Shown here: in pieces, positions 35,778 through 44,571 of the stretch
How positions within the stretch are numbered: the stretch's first letter is position 1
How the letters are laid out: each line of letters opens with the position of its first letter
Assembly: GCA_944322345.1 (NCBI GenBank)
Contig: CALUOO010000002.1
Location: 291,448 to 355,447, forward strand
Direction: 5' to 3'
DNA: 64,000 nt
DNA from: an uncultured Bacteroides sp.
Lineage (GTDB): Bacteria; Bacteroidota; Bacteroidia; Bacteroidales; Bacteroidaceae
The notes under the pieces: generated by a model
Database searches by the model: none
The model's input: the letters and a program-made list of their open reading frames with translations, nothing else
What the model was told of the DNA's origin: nothing
Position numbers and translations under genes: made by a program

Positions 35778-36865
35778 GTTACTGTGACAAGATTTGCTAT
35801 TCGGCTTTTCGGTCGGACGATCCTTCTTTCGAAAGAGCTGTCGATGAGTTGATGTCTCAATTGCCTGATGACAGGGTAATTCTACGTTTGGTAGTGTTTG
35901 GGGCTCCTGAGAATAATGAGCAGTATATAGAACAGAGGGATATATTGTATAGGCGGGTAAACTGTAGATTGGCAGGTAAACTCCCGGTTGTGAGTTATGT
36001 GGCGCAGCCACCGTTAGAAGGTCACCTTGTCATGGAGTTACATAGCTATCTGCCGGATGAAGGTGATCGGATATACTTCCGATTGCATGGGCTTTCCCCT
36101 TATATACTTATTGAAAATGCTTGTGGAAGATTTCTTTTTGCCGGTGGTTTTCAATCGGATTTGTCGTCGACAATCTATAGACAATCACAAGAAGTCTTTC
36201 AGTCAATACAGGATTTGTTGAAACAGGAAGGATTTCCGCTAAACACTATTATCCGTCAGTGGAATTATGTTGAATCTATCACAGCATGTGAAGGCAATGA
36301 TCAGCATTACCAGATGTTTAATAATGCTCGAAGCGAATGCTATGCTACTGTGAATTGGAAAAATGGATATCCGGCTGCTACGGGAATTGGAAGTCGTTGT
36401 GGGGGCGTGTTGATAGATGTAGATGCCGTTACCTTCTGCTCAGATTCTTGTTTTGCCACTCCAATCGATAATAAGTTGCAGGTTGCAGCTCATGCCTACT
36501 CCAGTGATGTGCTGGAAGAAGCCGGGCGGATAAAGACAACTCCTAAGTTCGAACGGGCTAAAAGCATGACTTTGGATGGGCGTAGTTTGATTTATATATC
36601 GGGTACTGCTGCTATCCGTGGAGAGGAAAGCATGAGAGATGTAGGAGTAAAACGTCAGTTGGAAATCACGATGGAGAATATTTCTCAATTAATAGGAGAT
36701 GCCGGGATCCGCTTGCTGAGAGTATATCTGAAGCATCCGGAAGACTATCCGACCGTAAAACATTGCCTGAATGCTTATGAAGATTCTGTTGATATCTCTT
36801 ATTTATGTGCAGATGTTTGCCGGAACGAATTATTGATAGAAGTAGAAGGTATAGCAATTGAATGA
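35774..36865 (+). CDS. Two-domain RidA/chorismatase-like protein
   Basis: A 363-residue protein without signal peptide. The segment IIRQWNYVESITACEGNDQHYQMFNNAR resembles the chorismatase (FkbO/Hyg5) and RidA-related pattern xRxWNYI...YxxFNxxR. The C-terminal third (about 240-363) looks like a RidA/YjgF unit (RSLIYISGTAAIRGE, LRVYLKHPEDYP). The N-terminal third is less clear. Relatives either hydrolyse chorismate-like enol ethers or remove reactive enamines. The start ATG overlaps the cytochrome stop by 4 nt, so the two are made together although one is exported and the other apparently cytoplasmic. Substrate unknown. Confidence 0.6.
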   Translation: MSYCDKICYSAFRSDDPSFERAVDELMSQLPDDRVILRLVVFGAPENNEQYIEQRDILYRRVNCRLAGKLPVVSYVAQPPLEGHLVMELHSYLPDEGDRIYFRLHGLSPYILIENACGRFLFAGGFQSDLSSTIYRQSQEVFQSIQDLLKQEGFPLNTIIRQWNYVESITACEGNDQHYQMFNNARSECYATVNWKNGYPAATGIGSRCGGVLIDVDAVTFCSDSCFATPIDNKLQVAAHAYSSDVLEEAGRIKTTPKFERAKSMTLDGRSLIYISGTAAIRGEESMRDVGVKRQLEITMENISQLIGDAGIRLLRVYLKHPEDYPTVKHCLNAYEDSVDISYLCADVCRNELLIEVEGIAIE

Positions 36866-36895
36866 TACATGTTTAAATTTATAGGAGGATAGATT

Positions 36896-37603
36896 ATGAG
36901 AAAAAAAGTTATGAAAATATTCTTGTTTGCGTGTGCTTGTGGAATATTCTCTGCGTGTATAGAAAATGCAGGCAATAGACAGACTGCCGAAATTTCAGAT
37001 AATAAGAATGTAGAACAAAATAAAGAAACAATGAAGTACAGTAAGAAATTTACAAATGCCGATTTCTATAAGGATGGCAAGTTTCAACAAGAGGTCGCAA
37101 TGGAGGCCATGAAAGACATGTTTAAATTTTATAATGTGCCTTTTACAGAGTTGATGGAAAAAGACATGTGGGTAACAGACTTTGGACTAGGAGACTTTGA
37201 GAATGTAGGCATGGGAGGAATATTCTGGGTTAACGATCCTGAATATAAATATTTTGCACATGCTATTTATTTGTTGCCCGGGCAGATGATCCCTGAACAT
37301 GCACATGTAGCCACTCCGGGGTTTCCGGCCAAGCATGAATCATGGATGGTTGAACACGGTTGGGTATATAATTTCTCAGAAGTGGGAGAAAATACTCCGA
37401 ATGCCCCATCTGTATCTCCTGTACATGGCCCTATTAAAAGTAAAAATTTTGTAGTTCAGAAAGTTGGTGATGTACTCAGACTGAAAAAACTAGGTACATT
37501 CCATTTTATGATGGCAGGTCCCGAAGGAGCTATTGTTGATGAATGGGCATGCTATCACGATAATGCAGGATTGAGATTTACCAATCAAAAGGCTGCTTTG
37601 TAA
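36896..37603 (+). CDS. Cupin lipoprotein resembling D-lyxose isomerase
   Basis: A 235-residue protein. A lipoprotein signal ends at Cys21 (GIFSAC). The core is a cupin: PEHAHV (His135, His137), KHESW (His147, Glu148) and His154 form a likely metal site, and the sequence around IPEHAHVATPGFPAKHESWMVEHGWVYNF resembles D-lyxose/D-mannose isomerases. Those enzymes are normally cytoplasmic, so a lipid-anchored version is unusual. The start has GGAGG 9-13 nt upstream, one of the few Shine-Dalgarno sequences in the window. The isomerase call is by resemblance only. Confidence 0.65.
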   Translation: MRKKVMKIFLFACACGIFSACIENAGNRQTAEISDNKNVEQNKETMKYSKKFTNADFYKDGKFQQEVAMEAMKDMFKFYNVPFTELMEKDMWVTDFGLGDFENVGMGGIFWVNDPEYKYFAHAIYLLPGQMIPEHAHVATPGFPAKHESWMVEHGWVYNFSEVGENTPNAPSVSPVHGPIKSKNFVVQKVGDVLRLKKLGTFHFMMAGPEGAIVDEWACYHDNAGLRFTNQKAAL

Positions 37604-37654
37604 ATAGGCATTTAGGATATATAATAAGTAAGATAACCATAATACCATGCGTTT

Positions 37655-40600
37655 ATGAAAGCGTATTTTTTAGCAGGATGCTGTTTACTGCTTGGGATAA
37701 TGTCTGCATTGGCTTCGCCTAAAAAGGAAATAGCTGATACATGGGCAGATATGGCGGTCAAGGCCAAAATGGATATATTGGTAGATTTAGAGAAGAAGGG
37801 CATGCCGGTTGTATCTGCTTGGATGAAACGGAACGTAAAAGCAGAACCGTTTGTTGTCTCTCTAAAAGGGCTTGATAAACTGGTGCTGGTCACAGAAGGT
37901 GGTAAAGACGGAAGCAGCTATGATCATGCCGTGTGGGGAAATGCCCGTCTGATAAAAAAGGATGGGACTTTTGTGTGGTTGGATGAGTTGCGCTATGAAT
38001 CAGGTAAAGCCGGTTGGGGCAACCCGATGATCAATAAAAACGTGTATGGAAATCAGATAGCAATTGTCGGGAAAAAATATCCACATGGAGTTACTTGCCA
38101 TGCTGATGGCTTATTGGTATATCCTTTGAAAAAAGATGAATTTGTACGTTTTGAAGCGGAGGTAGGTATTGATGACGCATCTTATGCAGGGAGTGCCTAT
38201 TTTATAGCACTTCCTGCTCTACCCTCGACTTATGTAGAAGATTTTAAGAAGGCATATCCTGAAGAATACAGATTTCTTCTTTCTTTAATTGGTAATCTGG
38301 ACAATTGGCTGATTGCCAAAGATACTTCTATTGAAGAGAGAATATTGGGCAGTCTGTTGGCTGAGCTTAAAGATTCCTCTTATTATACTGAAAAACTGAA
38401 GTCGCTTTCAGCAGAGCCTTCCTTAGCTCTGAGATCAAGAGAACTTCTGGCATTATTGAAAGAAATATCGCAGGTTGTAGAGCTGCAAAATTCTTTGGCC
38501 TGGCTTAATGGAACTTCTGTTAAACTGGCTTTTGATGACATGAAGAAATCTGCCTCTTTTAATGTTGGTAAATATGAGCCAATGTTGAATGAGCTTTCTT
38601 CTTTATTGAAAAAAGGTTTTTCTGGAATTTATAAAGGAAATGCACAGGCAGTTTCTGATGCACATCGTGCATTGTGGCTGAAACGGTCGATTCTGTTAGG
38701 TAATCCGTTGCTTGACTCTGATAAGATTGTAGCTTCCAGATATAAGCTGGGCACTAAAGCTCGCTCTGCAATGGCGCCGGATTTGGGTACACAGGCAAAC
38801 AACTGGAGTAATCAGGAGTCGGCCGGACGTGGAGGGTTTGATGCTGAAATTGTGGAACTTTCAAATTTGCGCGGGGATATCACTCTTCGTCAGGTATATA
38901 AGCCTGACAATGGTTCTTCGATTGCCGACCTGCGTATGCATTGGGATGGTGACCGTATGATGTTTACCCAGACTCAAGGCGATCGGCGTTGGAATGTATT
39001 TGAAGTAAATCTGGATGGAAGCGGATTTCATCCTTTGATAGAGAATGAAGAACCTGATCTTGAATTTTATGATGGAACTTATTTGCCCGATGGCAGGATT
39101 CTGGCGGTTTCCAATATCGGCTATCAGGGAGTGCCTTGTGTGAGTGGTAGTGATGCTGTGGGTAATCTGGTTCTTTATAACCCCAAAGACAAGAAACTTC
39201 GCCGTCTTACTTTTGACCAGGATGCCAACTGGACCCCGGTTATTATGAACAACGGACGTGTGATGTATACTCGTTGGGAATATACAGACCTAACACATTA
39301 TTATTCACGAATTGTTATGCATATGAATCCCGACGGTACAGAGAATAAAGCATTGTATGGAAGCGGTGCAATGTTCCCTAACAGCACGTTTGATGTGCAA
39401 CCTATTCCGGGACACGGCTCTTCGTTTATCGGGATTATTTCCGGACACCATGGCATAGCACGGTCGGGACGTCTGATTGTTTTTGATCCGGCTAAGGGCA
39501 GGAAAAGTATATTTGGAATGGTGCAGGAGATTCCGTATCGGAACCGGCCTATCAAAGAACTTATCAAAGATGAATTGGTAAATGGGGTTTGGCCTCAGTT
39601 TATTAAGCCTACCGTCTTGAACGATAAGTATTTCCTTGTAGCAGCCAAACTTACTCCAAATTCTCTATGGGGAATTTATTTGGTAGATGTATATGATAAT
39701 GTGACTTGTATTATGGAAACGGAAGGCGAAGGTTTTATCAGCCCTATTCTTGTCAAGAAAACCAATATACCTCCGGTGATTCCTGATCGTGTGAAACTGG
39801 ATCAAAAGGAAGCAACTTTCTTTATTCAGGATATTTATGAAGGAGAAGGACTCCGCGGCATTCCTCGTGGAACGGTCAAGGAACTTCGTCTTCATGCCTA
39901 TGAATATGCTTATGTAAAGACACAGTCTGATCATAACTGGCATGGAATTCAGTCTGGCTGGGATATCAAACGTTTGCTTGGTACGGTACCTGTTGAAGAG
40001 GACGGATCGGTTATGTTTACAGCACCTGCCAATACTCCTATTTCCATTCAACCGATAGATAAGGATGGTGTGGCAATTCAGTGGATGAGAAGCTGGGTGA
40101 CTGGCCAACCGGGTGAGGTGGTATCTTGTGTCGGTTGCCATGAAGATCAGAACCAGATAGTTATTCCAAAAAGGGTAATCGCTTCGAAGAAAGCACCTAG
40201 AAAATTGACTCCCCCCGAAGGTGGAGTACGCTCCTTTACCTTTGATCTTGAGATTCAGCCAATTCTAGACCGGGCATGTATTGCCTGCCATAACGGTGAT
40301 AAGGCTTTTGATTTGCGTGGCGGAAAGAAAGACCAGCAGGGTTATGGTACTTCGTATCTGAATTTCCATCCGTATATTCATCGGCAAGGAGGAGAAGGAG
40401 ATATGGTTGTATTGCAGCCTTATGAGTATCATCCGAATACAAGTGAGCTGGTGCGTATGCTGAAGCGTGGACATTATAATGTGAAACTGACAGACAAAGA
40501 GTGGCGTACGTTGTATAACTGGATTGACTACAATGCTCCGGATAAAGGCTATTTTAATGCAAATGTGCTCAAGGATTTCCCTTATAAAGGATTTGATCAG

Positions 40601-41650
40601 GTGGAACGGCGTATTGAACTCACTAATAAATATGGAAATGGTGCAGGGGTGGATTGGAAGAAAGAGCTTGCTGATTATGCTTCTTATTTGAAAAGTAAGG
40701 GAGAAATTGTTCCAGAGATGCCTCAGGAACAGGAAGAACTGAAGATGAAAGACTTAAAGGCAAAAGATTGGCCTTTTGATGCCGCAACTGCCAAGCAAAT
40801 GCAGGAAGCCGAAGGAGAAACACATAAAGTAATTGAAATTGCTCCTGGAGTAAAAATGAACTTTGTGCGTATTCCGGCAGGTGAGTTTATTATGGGTAGC
40901 TATAATGGTCCTTCGGACACATATCCTACAACAAAGGTTAAGATAAAGAAAGCATTCTGGATGGCAGAACTGGAGACGACCAATGAACAGTTCAATGTGA
41001 TCTTCCCTGAACATGACAGCCGGTATGTAGACCAGCAGTGGAAAGATCATGTGGTGCAAGGGTATCCAGCCAATAAACCAGATCAGCCAGTGATTCGTGT
41101 AAGCTATAATGATGCAGTAGAGTTCTGCAGAAAACTGAGTGAACAAACAGGACTGAACATAACCTTGCCTACTGAAGCTCAGTGGGAGTGGGCTTGTCGG
41201 GCTGGTAGTGACAGCGATTTCTGGTTTGGTGATCTTCATTCTGATTTTGGCAAAAAAGATAATCTTGCGGATAAGACAACGTTGAAGTTTGCTGTATCGG
41301 GCATAGATCCTCAGCCGATGTCGCCTGATAATTATTGGTACAAGTATTATATATACTTGCCTAAAGCTGAGCAGGTAGACGATGGAAATCTTGTTCAAGT
41401 GGGCGGGAAACAGTATGAAGCCAATCCTTTCGGTTTGTATTGTATGCACGGTAATGTGTGCGAGTGGACCCGTTCCGATTATTTGCCTTATCCTTATAAG
41501 GAGCGTAAAAAAGGAGAAGCTGAATATAAAGTAGTGCGTGGGGGCTCTTATATCGAGAGACCTAAATTCTCTACCTCTTATTCCCGTAAAGGATTCTATC
41601 CTTATCAACGTGTATTCAATGTCGGATTCCGTGTGATTATTGAAGATTAG
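37655..41650 (+). CDS. Exported multidomain di-heme protein: NPCBM-like, hydrazine-synthase-alpha-like propeller, FGE fold
   Basis: A 1331-residue protein with a signal peptide (residues 1-20). In order: an NPCBM-like carbohydrate-binding module (about 65-190; HAVWGNARL, YPHGVTCHADG), a helical part (190-360), a propeller (about 390-780) with hydrazine-synthase-alpha-like and TolB-like features (MHWDGDRMMFTQ, GTYLPDGRILAVSN, GHHGIARSGRL), heme motifs CVGCH (Cys825-His829) and CIACH (Cys875-His879), and a formylglycine-generating-enzyme/SUMF1 fold (about 1066-1331; PAGEFIMGS, LPTEAQWEWACRAG, GNVCEW, RGGSY). The Cys pair used for catalysis by true FGEs is missing from the C-terminal segment. 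It probably works in the envelope as a redox or binding protein. Hydrazine synthesis itself is not implied. Confidence 0.75.
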   Translation: MKAYFLAGCCLLLGIMSALASPKKEIADTWADMAVKAKMDILVDLEKKGMPVVSAWMKRNVKAEPFVVSLKGLDKLVLVTEGGKDGSSYDHAVWGNARLIKKDGTFVWLDELRYESGKAGWGNPMINKNVYGNQIAIVGKKYPHGVTCHADGLLVYPLKKDEFVRFEAEVGIDDASYAGSAYFIALPALPSTYVEDFKKAYPEEYRFLLSLIGNLDNWLIAKDTSIEERILGSLLAELKDSSYYTEKLKSLSAEPSLALRSRELLALLKEISQVVELQNSLAWLNGTSVKLAFDDMKKSASFNVGKYEPMLNELSSLLKKGFSGIYKGNAQAVSDAHRALWLKRSILLGNPLLDSDKIVASRYKLGTKARSAMAPDLGTQANNWSNQESAGRGGFDAEIVELSNLRGDITLRQVYKPDNGSSIADLRMHWDGDRMMFTQTQGDRRWNVFEVNLDGSGFHPLIENEEPDLEFYDGTYLPDGRILAVSNIGYQGVPCVSGSDAVGNLVLYNPKDKKLRRLTFDQDANWTPVIMNNGRVMYTRWEYTDLTHYYSRIVMHMNPDGTENKALYGSGAMFPNSTFDVQPIPGHGSSFIGIISGHHGIARSGRLIVFDPAKGRKSIFGMVQEIPYRNRPIKELIKDELVNGVWPQFIKPTVLNDKYFLVAAKLTPNSLWGIYLVDVYDNVTCIMETEGEGFISPILVKKTNIPPVIPDRVKLDQKEATFFIQDIYEGEGLRGIPRGTVKELRLHAYEYAYVKTQSDHNWHGIQSGWDIKRLLGTVPVEEDGSVMFTAPANTPISIQPIDKDGVAIQWMRSWVTGQPGEVVSCVGCHEDQNQIVIPKRVIASKKAPRKLTPPEGGVRSFTFDLEIQPILDRACIACHNGDKAFDLRGGKKDQQGYGTSYLNFHPYIHRQGGEGDMVVLQPYEYHPNTSELVRMLKRGHYNVKLTDKEWRTLYNWIDYNAPDKGYFNANVLKDFPYKGFDQVERRIELTNKYGNGAGVDWKKELADYASYLKSKGEIVPEMPQEQEELKMKDLKAKDWPFDAATAKQMQEAEGETHKVIEIAPGVKMNFVRIPAGEFIMGSYNGPSDTYPTTKVKIKKAFWMAELETTNEQFNVIFPEHDSRYVDQQWKDHVVQGYPANKPDQPVIRVSYNDAVEFCRKLSEQTGLNITLPTEAQWEWACRAGSDSDFWFGDLHSDFGKKDNLADKTTLKFAVSGIDPQPMSPDNYWYKYYIYLPKAEQVDDGNLVQVGGKQYEANPFGLYCMHGNVCEWTRSDYLPYPYKERKKGEAEYKVVRGGSYIERPKFSTSYSRKGFYPYQRVFNVGFRVIIED

Positions 41651-41666
41651 AAATATGTTGGTCTTG

Positions 41667-41704
41667 ACAGGTGGAGGTAAGAAGTAGTGCTTACTTTCAC
41701 CTGT
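41667..41704 (+). other. Intra-operon hairpin before ccsBA
   Basis: ACAGGTGGAGGTAAG (41667-41681) pairs with CTTACTTTCACCTGT (41690-41704): 15 bp with two G-U pairs and an 8-nt loop, followed by ATTTACTT. It could attenuate or process the transcript between the two cytochrome genes. The U-tract is poor. Confidence 0.5.
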
Positions 41705-41731
41705 ATTTACTTAAAAAACAGATTATTGAGC

Positions 41732-44170
41732 ATGGACAGAAAAAACAACCTTATCGTCAGGCTGTTCTCTTCATTCCGTATAACGGTGTTGCTGATATAT
41801 GCCATAGTATTGGCTTCTGCGACATGGATTGAAAACGTGTATGGAACTTTGACTGCTAAGGCCCTTATCTATCATTCCGTACCTTTTTTTGTGTTGCAGG
41901 GATTGCTGGTTATTAATTTTATAATCTATTCTTTTACTCATCGTTATCTTTTGAAAAGCAGGCCGGGATATGTGTTGACTCATTTAGCTTTTGTAGTGAT
42001 TCTGACAGGAGCTTTCATTACATATCTTTATGGACAGGAAGGATTGTTACATGTACGTGAGGGAGAGTCTGTCAACACAATGGTTGCCCGTGACGGTGAG
42101 AAGGAAATACTTGTTACACTGCCCTTTTCTGTCCAACTGAATGATTTTATTTTGAAGCGTTATCCGGGTTCCAGCAGTCCTTCTTCTTATGAGAGTATGA
42201 TAACTGTACATGCCTCTGATTCAGAGTATAAGGCTCATATTTTTATGAATAATGTATTGGATGTGGAGGGGTACCGTTTGTTCCAGACGTCATACGATCC
42301 GGATGAGAAGGGAAGTGTGCTTTCGGTCAATCATGATGTTGCAGGTAGAAATGTGACATACTTCGGATATTTGTTGTTGGGAGCGGGATTACTATTGTCG
42401 TTGGTTAGCAGGAATGGACGTTTCAGGTTTTTGTACAGACGGTTGAAGGCTTTACAAAGTAAACAATATCTGTTACTTCTGTTGATAGCTGGTGGATGTA
42501 GTCTTTCAGCGATGGGAGAGGAGAAAGACGGATTGGAGCTTGCCGAGCAATATAAAGTAAGTATTACTCATGCAGCACATTTCGGACAATTGCCTGTGCA
42601 ATCGGCCAACGGAAGGATGATGCCGATAAATACATTTTCATCTGAGGTGTTGCGTAAATTGTATAAATCTGATTATATCGGACAACTGAATTCCGATCAG
42701 TTCCTTGTCAGTCTGTTGCTTATGCCCGAAGTGTGGATGAATATCCCTTGCATCTCTCTTGAGAATACGGAGCTGGCTTCGCTTTATCGGCTGACTACCC
42801 CCTATAGCTCGTATGTTCAGATGTTTGATTCGTTGGGGAACTATAAACTGCAAAGTGAGTTGGAGGGTATATACCAAAAGTCACCGGCTCAACGCAACCG
42901 ATTGGAAAAAGACTTGTTGAAACTGGATGAGCAGGTAAATATTTTCCATCTGTTGTCAAACAGGCAGCAACTGAATCTATTCCCTTTGCCGGATGATTCC
43001 ACCCACACATGGTATGCTCCCGGAGATGATTTGTCGGCGTTTAGCGGGAAAGATTCTATGTTTGTCTCCCGTATTTTCGACTGGTATCTGGAGGAAGTAG
43101 GGAAGGCTGTGTATAATGGTAACTGGGATGGTGCAGACAAGGTCCTGGACATGATTGATACCTATCAGCAGGCTAAGGCGACAGGGGTGGATATTGACCG
43201 CGAAAAGATGAAAGCAGAAGTTGAGTATAACAGACTGAATATTTTCTCCCGTTGCCGTGTTGGATATCTCTCCTTAGGAGGAATGACACTTGTCTGGGCC
43301 TTGGGACTTTTGTTTGGATGGTTCCGGATGCGGTGGGTGAAATGGATATTGGTGCTGGGAATTGTGGCGTTTTTCTGTTTTCACATGTATGGAATGGGAG
43401 TGCGTTGGTATATCGGTGGATATGCCCCTTGGAGCAATTCGTATGAGACCATGGTTTATATGGCATGGGCAACGGTTTTGGCAGGACTGCTGTTCGTACG
43501 ACGTAACTTGCTGGTGTTTGCTTTGGCCACTTTGTTTGGTGGAGTCATTTTGTTTGTATCAGGGCTTAACTGGATGGATCCCCAGATCACTCCACTGGTT
43601 CCTGTATTGAAATCTCCATGGCTGATGTTCCATGTGGCTGTTATTGTAGCTGCTTATGGTTTCTTTGGTGTGAGTGCGCTTATGGGGATTGTTAATCTGT
43701 TTTTGATGATTGTCCGACCTCCGGGGGAGGGGAAAAATATGAGACAGTCCGATCGGATTCGTGAACTGAGTCTGCTGAATGAAATGTCTTTGTGGATTGG
43801 GCTTGTATTAATGACTGCGGGAGTCTTTCTGGGGGCAGTATGGGCTAATGAGTCGTGGGGACGATACTGGGGATGGGATCCCAAAGAAACGTGGGCGCTG
43901 ATAACGATGGTAGTATATGCATTGGTAACCCATATTCATCTGCTGAAATTGCAGAGGAAAGAATGGCTGTTCAACTTTTTGTCTGTGCTTGCTTTGTCGT
44001 CTGTGCTGATGACTTTCTTCGGAGTCAATTATTTCTTGAGCGGAATGCATTCGTATGGGCAGAACGAGCATATTTCCAATCTGTTCATTTGGATTATAAT
44101 TGCCTTTGGACTTGTATTTTTATTAGGTGCTTTCTCTTATCGGGCTGCATCTAAACAAAATAATTTATAA
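41732..44170 (+). CDS. ccsBA: Fused System II cytochrome c maturation protein CcsBA
   Basis: An 812-residue inner-membrane protein. The start at 41732 (MDRKNNLIVRLFSSFRITVLL) is preferred because the hairpin at 41667-41704 and 15 unlikely residues precede it. The N-terminal part (1-230) is CcsB/ResB-like with four membrane helices and a periplasmic loop. A large periplasmic region (about 250-510) follows. The C-terminal part is CcsA/ResC-like with the WWD heme-handling motif WGRYWGWDPKETWAL and flanking His residues (HMYG, MFHVAVI, SGMHSYGQ). It exports and attaches heme to CxxCH motifs. Its place directly after two heme-protein genes makes them its probable clients. Confidence 0.9.
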   Translation: MDRKNNLIVRLFSSFRITVLLIYAIVLASATWIENVYGTLTAKALIYHSVPFFVLQGLLVINFIIYSFTHRYLLKSRPGYVLTHLAFVVILTGAFITYLYGQEGLLHVREGESVNTMVARDGEKEILVTLPFSVQLNDFILKRYPGSSSPSSYESMITVHASDSEYKAHIFMNNVLDVEGYRLFQTSYDPDEKGSVLSVNHDVAGRNVTYFGYLLLGAGLLLSLVSRNGRFRFLYRRLKALQSKQYLLLLLIAGGCSLSAMGEEKDGLELAEQYKVSITHAAHFGQLPVQSANGRMMPINTFSSEVLRKLYKSDYIGQLNSDQFLVSLLLMPEVWMNIPCISLENTELASLYRLTTPYSSYVQMFDSLGNYKLQSELEGIYQKSPAQRNRLEKDLLKLDEQVNIFHLLSNRQQLNLFPLPDDSTHTWYAPGDDLSAFSGKDSMFVSRIFDWYLEEVGKAVYNGNWDGADKVLDMIDTYQQAKATGVDIDREKMKAEVEYNRLNIFSRCRVGYLSLGGMTLVWALGLLFGWFRMRWVKWILVLGIVAFFCFHMYGMGVRWYIGGYAPWSNSYETMVYMAWATVLAGLLFVRRNLLVFALATLFGGVILFVSGLNWMDPQITPLVPVLKSPWLMFHVAVIVAAYGFFGVSALMGIVNLFLMIVRPPGEGKNMRQSDRIRELSLLNEMSLWIGLVLMTAGVFLGAVWANESWGRYWGWDPKETWALITMVVYALVTHIHLLKLQRKEWLFNFLSVLALSSVLMTFFGVNYFLSGMHSYGQNEHISNLFIWIIIAFGLVFLLGAFSYRAASKQNNL

Positions 44171-44193
44171 ATCAAATAAACTGAGTTAACATC

Positions 44194-44508
44194 ATGAGAA
44201 CATTTAACCATGTCGGTATTGTAACTGACGTTATTCGTGAAGGAGCCTCTTATAACAGTGGCTTGAGTGTTTGGCTTACAGACTATAGCAAAAGTCCAAA
44301 CAAGATTGAATTTTTAAAGTTTGAAAGCGGGAGCTGTCTGCCCGAATTGGTGCAGAAGCAGGGACATATTGCATATACAGTTCCTTCGCTTGAGGAAGAA
44401 CTGAAAGGTAAGAAGGTCATTTTCGGACCAGCTGTCTGCGACGAGCATCTGACAATTGCTTTTATTGAAGAAGAAGGCGTTGCTATCGAATTGATGGAGA
44501 TAAAGTAA
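44194..44508 (+). CDS. Small VOC (glyoxalase-fold) protein
   Basis: A 104-residue protein with the vicinal-oxygen-chelate layout: FNHVGIVTD at the start (His as first metal ligand), PNKIEFLKFE, GHIAYTVPSLEEEL (second His) and IAFIEEEGVAIELME at the end (Glu ligand). It is a single beta-alpha-beta-beta-beta pair and probably dimeric. Such proteins act as isomerases, epimerases or lyases on small oxygenated substrates. Set between ccsBA and dhaK, it may isomerise the sugar or sugar phosphate handled by DhaK-DhaL-LsrF; this is inference. Confidence 0.75.
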   Translation: MRTFNHVGIVTDVIREGASYNSGLSVWLTDYSKSPNKIEFLKFESGSCLPELVQKQGHIAYTVPSLEEELKGKKVIFGPAVCDEHLTIAFIEEEGVAIELMEIK

Positions 44509-44571
44509 GCCTTTGGTAAGGAAGGTTATAGAAGAGAGTTTAAAGCTTTGAACCAATAAAAAGGAAATGTT

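Noticed and set aside
40754-41608. 284-codon open frame opposite the FGE domain
   Set aside because: Antisense to a well-conserved domain; no plausible start context or motif.
37655-41650. True sulfatase-maturing formylglycine-generating enzyme
   Set aside because: The fold is present, but the catalytic Cys pair near the C-terminus is absent and the protein is a fused, exported heme protein with no sulfatase gene nearby.
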